A stretch of 16,596 bases of DNA from Chromatiales bacterium. GTDB taxonomy: Bacteria; Pseudomonadota; Gammaproteobacteria; Chromatiales; Chromatiaceae. Below the pieces are notes generated by a model. It saw only the letters and a list, made by a program, of their open reading frames with translations, searched no databases and was not told where the DNA came from. Positions within the stretch are counted from its first letter, which is position 1, and each line of letters starts with the position of its first letter. The DNA lies in assembly GCA_024639625.1 (NCBI GenBank), contig JAHEIA010000002.1, forward strand, positions 1 to 16,596, in the 5' to 3' direction. The translations under genes were made by a program, and so were the position numbers. Of this stretch, positions 13,498 to 16,596 are shown one piece after another.

Positions 13498-13521
13498 ACA
13501 CCCCTTGCCTAGGGTGTTTTC
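13498..13521 (+). terminator. Terminator-like hairpin
   Basis: ACACCC (13498-13503) pairs with GGGTGT (13512-13517) around an eight-base loop and is followed by TTTC on the plus strand. No plus-strand gene ends just upstream, so it could insulate the toxin-antitoxin operon from read-through or be fortuitous. A second palindrome, CCGCAG-G-CTGCGG, follows at 13530-13542. Confidence 0.35.
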
Positions 13522-13578
13522 TCACGCAACCGCAGGCTGCGGCAACTGGGTCGATTTCACAGCCGCCCCGCCATTTGC

Positions 13579-13606
13579 TTGCTTGCATTCCATTTGATGG
13601 TATATT
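13579..13606 (+). promoter_or_regulatory. Sigma-70-type promoter of the toxin-antitoxin operon
   Basis: TTGCTT (13579-13584) and TATATT (13601-13606) are separated by 16 bases, in a local AT-rich patch directly upstream of the antitoxin. The predicted start of transcription is near 13613, giving a leader of about 26 bases. Confidence 0.55.
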
Positions 13607-13607
13607 T

Positions 13608-13623
13608 TATTCCATACAGAATA
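13608..13623. promoter_or_regulatory. Palindromic operator candidate for autoregulation
   Basis: TATTC (13608-13612) and GAATA (13619-13623) form a perfect inverted repeat with six bases between. It overlaps the predicted transcription start, where antitoxin binding would block RNA polymerase. A second small palindrome, CCAT-TTG-ATGG (13590-13600), lies in the promoter spacer. Confidence 0.45.
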
Positions 13624-13638
13624 GACATGGTGTAGCCG

Positions 13639-14127
13639 ATGACTGCGCAGATCAAACTCTTCAAACCCCATCGCCCGTCGATTCCCGCCGCACGGAACGC
13701 CGGAGATGCTACGGCCAGGGGGCTGTTTCGCAGCCTGGGGCTGGTCCAGGACCGGGCGGCCCTGGTCAAGCAGATCCACCAGGGTTTCCCTGCAGGGGTG
13801 ATCGAGAAGCTGGCCGATGAACTTCGCGTCCCGCAGCAGACGCTGCTGAAGGTGACACGGATTGCCCCGGCGACCTTGACCCGGCGCCGCAGGAGCCCCT
13901 CCGGCCTGCTCTCGTCCGCGGAGAGCGACCGGGTATATCGCGTCGCTGCCGCTTACCGCCAGGCCCTCCAGCTGTTCGAAGACGACGCCGAAGCGGCTCG
14001 TGGCTGGCTCAGCGAACCCGCGAAGGCGCTGAGCGGCACCCCTCCCTTGCAGCATCTGGATACCGAGGCCGGGGCGGCCGAGGTGCGGGATCTGGTAGGT
14101 CGCCTTGAGCACGGCGTCTACACCTGA
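13639..14127 (+). CDS. Xre/MbcA/ParS-type antitoxin of a RES toxin
   Basis: The protein has 162 residues. Residues about 38-90 look like a helix-turn-helix DNA-binding segment (FPAGVIEKLADELRVPQQTL followed by Arg-rich TRRRR at 81-85). Residues about 95-162 match the MbcA/ParS/Xre toxin-binding domain (DUF2384), with the pattern W-LSEP--AL-G--PL--L-T--G---V---L-R-E-GVY. The family neutralises RES toxins, often by covering the active site with the extreme C-terminus, and represses its own operon. The stop codon overlaps the toxin start by one base (TGATG), so translation is coupled. The ribosome binding site is weak; the ATG at 13639 is the only sensible start because the earlier ATG at 13626 meets a stop at once. 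Confidence 0.92.
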   Translation: MTAQIKLFKPHRPSIPAARNAGDATARGLFRSLGLVQDRAALVKQIHQGFPAGVIEKLADELRVPQQTLLKVTRIAPATLTRRRRSPSGLLSSAESDRVYRVAAAYRQALQLFEDDAEAARGWLSEPAKALSGTPPLQHLDTEAGAAEVRDLVGRLEHGVYT

Positions 14128-14609
14128 TGCGCGCGTACCGACTGGTGAAGGCGCGTTACGCCGACAGCGCCTTGGACGGCTCCGGCGCCAAGGCGTACGG
14201 CGGCCGATGGAACAGCAAGGGGGTGGCGATGGTGTACGCCTCCGATACAGTCTCGCTGGCCGTTCTCGAGCTGTTGGTGCACCTTCACCGAAACGAAGTG
14301 CTAAATCACTACCGGCTGTTCGGTCTGGATCTGCCCGACGCGAGCGTGATGCGATTGGACCCGCGTGCGCTTCCCGCCGATTGGCGGAGCGATCCACCAC
14401 CCTCCTCCACGGCGGCGATCGGTGACGAGTGGATCTCCCGCCGCCCGTCCCTGGGACTAGCGGTCCCCAGCACGCTGGTGCCGCAGCAACGCAACCTGCT
14501 CTTAAATCCGGCGCATCCCGACTTCGAGGCCTTGGTTGCCGGGGCATCGAGCGAGCCGTTCAGCTTCGACCCGCGATTGGTTGAAGCGGACGGTGATTCT
14601 GCCGCTTGA
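14127..14609 (+). CDS. RES-domain toxin (NAD+-degrading family)
   Basis: The protein has 160 residues, the usual length. RES-family features: YRLVK near the start (R5), YGGRWNSKG (24-32), the VYASD strand (Y37), SLAVLELLVH (43-52) with the conserved Glu (E48), SLGLAVPS (108-115) with the Ser, and QRNLLLNPAHPDF (121-133). Characterised RES toxins such as MbcT deplete NAD+ by phosphorolysis or hydrolysis; those residues line the NAD pocket, so this copy appears intact and potentially active. It is coupled to the antitoxin gene by a one-base overlap. The 49 bases after its stop lead straight into the 3' end of the convergent diheme gene, without a clear terminator. Confidence 0.93.
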   Translation: MRAYRLVKARYADSALDGSGAKAYGGRWNSKGVAMVYASDTVSLAVLELLVHLHRNEVLNHYRLFGLDLPDASVMRLDPRALPADWRSDPPPSSTAAIGDEWISRRPSLGLAVPSTLVPQQRNLLLNPAHPDFEALVAGASSEPFSFDPRLVEADGDSAA

Positions 14610-14658
14610 GCTGGGGAACCGGTGCAGCCGCTGCTCCGCTAGCATTTATCCGGCTTGC

Positions 14659-16596
14659 TCAGGGGGAGAAAATCTCCAGTCGACCCCCTTGCCCGATGCT
14701 CACGCCTGACTCTAAGACAACCACCGGCGCCTGCAGAACCAATCGAGCGCCGGCCGGTACGCTCACATTGGGCCCGACGATGATCGAACAGGCGGCGGCA
14801 TGCTGGGACAGCCCCGGACCTAGGTTCAGGTTATACAGCGTGAGCGGCGGCTGGATGCAGTCGCAGGTCGGGGTGGTCGCAATCCAGTCGGTTACAAGCG
14901 CAAGCCCCGTCGGATCGGTTAGATTGCTGCCGAGCGGCGGCATGCCGTAGGCGTCCCGGCGCGCCGCACGCGCCCACAGGGTCGAGCGCGCCGGGTCTCG
15001 GGGCGCGAAGATACTGGCCCCAGAGATACCCAGATCGCCGGTACTCGGGACAACGCCGCAAATGCCCATGTCCGAAAACGCGCTCGCATACAGCAGATCG
15101 ATATTGTTGTTGGTGGTCCCGCCCGGCCGGTGGCAGTGGGAACAGTTGCTGTGCAGCCACGCCCGTGCCCGAGCATGGGGATTCGCAGCCAGGTCGTCGA
15201 GGCGCGGATAGACCGGCAGGTTTTCCGGCGGCTCGGGCAGCGGGGAGGAAAACAGACCGATCGCATCGAAGGTGGCGAGCTGATTGTCGGTGCGTCCGGT
15301 GCTCGGATAGGTAAAGTCCCGATTCATCTGGGCCGTTTCGGGCCCCAGGGAACGGCCGGCGGCCGCGGTGTGGCAGCGCAGGCATCCCGGGGTGCTCGGA
15401 AATTCCCATTCCTGTTGGCCAATCCATTTGCTTTTGCCGCCGACGACCCAGGCCGCGTCCGTCTGGGCATCGTCCCACTCGAAGCTGTAGCCGCCCCAGT
15501 CGCCATCGCTGTGGCGCGCCATGATCCGGGTTTCGACGCGTTTCCCATTGAGCGAAAAGGTCTTCATCAGCACGGTACCGATCGGGAACACCCAATCGCC
15601 TTCGGGGCTGACTTCAATCGTTGTGCCGTTGGGCAAGGCGAGCCAGCGCAGTTTTGCAGCCCTGTCGGACCAGAACGGCACGTTCAGATCGTAGGGGATC
15701 ATCGCTGGCGCCGGTTGTGTCGGGTCCGCCGGGTCGACGCACCCAGTCTCGGACAGGAATTGAGGAAAGACAACCGGTGGCAGTGACCCGGCATCGACCA
15801 GCCGGTAAATACTGCCTTGGGTGTAGTCGAGCAGATACAGCTCACCGTCGTGGCCCTCGGCGAAGCTGGAGATCACCCGTCCGCTGTCGAGCAGTACCTG
15901 GGAAAAAGGCCCGCCCGCCGGGTTGTAGAACACACCCCAAATGCGCCCGCTACAGTAGTCTCCATAGACGTAGGTTCCTTCCAGCTGGGGAATGTCCGCG
16001 CCGCGGTAGACATAGCCCCCGGTTACCGAGCAGCCTTCCGCATGGCTGTATTCCGCGATCGGCGGCAACATGCCGGCAGAGTCGCAACTGGCGGCGTTGT
16101 AGCACTGGCTGCCCTCCATGATGTCCCAGCCGTAATTGCCGCCCAATGCCACCCGATCCACCTCCTCCCAGAGCCCCTGACCCACATCCCCTGCCCAAAG
16201 GTCTCCTGTGCCCCGGTCGAAGCTCCAGCGCCAGGGGTTGCGGAATCCGTAGGCGTAGATCTCCGGGCGACCGCCGCCGGCTGCGAACGGATTGTCGGGC
16301 GGGATGGTGTAGGGGGCGCTTCCATCCACATCGATGCGCAGAAACGCCCCCAGCAGGGTGTTCGTGTTCTGGCCGTTACCGAGCGGGTCCCCTCCGGAGC
16401 CGCCATCGCCGAATCCGATGTAGAGGTACCCGTCGTTGCCGAAGGCGATGCCTCCGCCGTTATGGTTGCCGAAGGGCTGATCGACACTGAGAATGATCTG
16501 TTCCGAGGTCGGGTCCAGGGTTTGCCCGCCGGGCATCGTCTGAAACCGGGAGACCCGCGAGACCAGAGGATTGCCGGGCGCCGTGTAGGACAGGAA
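14659..16596 (-). CDS. PQQ-type sugar dehydrogenase-like beta-propeller fused to SO2930-type diheme cytochrome region (N-terminus missing)
   Basis: The 645 visible residues continue beyond the right edge. The first 270 or so are a glucose/sorbosone-dehydrogenase-like propeller: HNGGGIAFGNDGYLYIGFGD, IPPDNPF, YAYGFRNPWRWSFDRGTGDL, GDVGQGLWEEVD, GGNYGWDIMEG. The following part has two c-type heme motifs, CLRCH (residues 405-409) and CSHCH (485-489), and a GMPPLG motif (about 559-564) that may give a Met ligand. This order matches the SO2930/HNE_0200-type family, presumed periplasmic or outer-surface proteins passing electrons from an oxidised substrate to a cytochrome. The last 55 or so residues are a separate beta-rich tail with ACSIIVGPNVSVPAGARL and ESGVSIGQGGRLEIFSP, resembling tails of secreted proteins. 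Substrate and true activity are unknown; some propellers of this group have lost PQQ binding. Confidence 0.88.
   Translation of the reverse strand, partial: FLSYTAPGNPLVSRVSRFQTMPGGQTLDPTSEQIILSVDQPFGNHNGGGIAFGNDGYLYIGFGDGGSGGDPLGNGQNTNTLLGAFLRIDVDGSAPYTIPPDNPFAAGGGRPEIYAYGFRNPWRWSFDRGTGDLWAGDVGQGLWEEVDRVALGGNYGWDIMEGSQCYNAASCDSAGMLPPIAEYSHAEGCSVTGGYVYRGADIPQLEGTYVYGDYCSGRIWGVFYNPAGGPFSQVLLDSGRVISSFAEGHDGELYLLDYTQGSIYRLVDAGSLPPVVFPQFLSETGCVDPADPTQPAPAMIPYDLNVPFWSDRAAKLRWLALPNGTTIEVSPEGDWVFPIGTVLMKTFSLNGKRVETRIMARHSDGDWGGYSFEWDDAQTDAAWVVGGKSKWIGQQEWEFPSTPGCLRCHTAAAGRSLGPETAQMNRDFTYPSTGRTDNQLATFDAIGLFSSPLPEPPENLPVYPRLDDLAANPHARARAWLHSNCSHCHRPGGTTNNNIDLLYASAFSDMGICGVVPSTGDLGISGASIFAPRDPARSTLWARAARRDAYGMPPLGSNLTDPTGLALVTDWIATTPTCDCIQPPLTLYNLNLGPGLSQHAAACSIIVGPNVSVPAGARLVLQAPVVVLESGVSIGQGGRLEIFSP

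Noticed and set aside
1..16596. tRNA, rRNA, CRISPR array, insertion sequence or phage genes
   Set aside because: No tRNA T-loop/acceptor pattern, no regularly spaced repeats, no transposase or integrase frame was seen on either strand.

Overview
The window looks like a chromosomal segment from a high-GC proteobacterium, most likely a gammaproteobacterium with a respiratory, cytochrome-rich lifestyle. This is inferred from gene content: an OmcA/MtrC-type multiheme cytochrome, an SO2930-type diheme dehydrogenase-like protein, a c-type-heme HAMP sensor and proteobacterial-style LrgAB. No rRNA, tRNA, CRISPR array or intact mobile element is visible.

Layout, left to right. (1) At 1-324, minus strand, is the N-terminus of an OmcA/MtrC-family outer-surface cytochrome that leaves the window. 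About 1.2 kb without a convincing gene follows. (2) At 1497-2594, minus, is an lrgA-lrgB pair (CidA/LrgA and LrgB membrane proteins). (3) At 3017-7638, minus, four genes run in the same direction: a lipoprotein, a membrane heme-c/HAMP sensor without an output domain, a soluble Ser/Thr protein kinase with a duplicated C-terminal module, and an FHA domain fused to a class III nucleotide-cyclase domain. Together they read as a transmembrane redox or ligand signalling relay. (4) At 8156-9028, minus, is a secreted parallel beta-helix protein. (5) At 9386-12675, plus, are a double-CDGSH iron-sulfur protein, a class I methyltransferase, and a 746-residue protein joining two CDGSH domains, a Rieske [2Fe-2S] domain and a complete thiamine-diphosphate (ThDP) enzyme in one chain. 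This fusion is the most unusual object in the window. (6) At 12811-13434, minus, are a SpoIIAA/STAS-like protein and a 43-residue single-pass membrane protein. (7) At 13639-14609, plus, is an Xre/MbcA/ParS-RES toxin-antitoxin pair with a recognisable promoter and a palindrome at its start site. (8) At 14659-16596, minus, is the C-terminal part of a glucose/sorbosone-dehydrogenase-like beta-propeller fused to a diheme cytochrome region, leaving the window on the right.

Two systems deserve attention. One is the CDGSH-Rieske-ThDP fusion, which suggests a 2-oxo-acid enzyme with built-in one-electron carriers; a stand-alone CDGSH paralogue is encoded about 800 bases upstream. The other is the heme-sensor/kinase/FHA-cyclase cluster, where the cyclase has altered purine-specifying residues and the kinase carries an internal repeat. 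All functional statements come from motif recognition by reading; no database search was possible.
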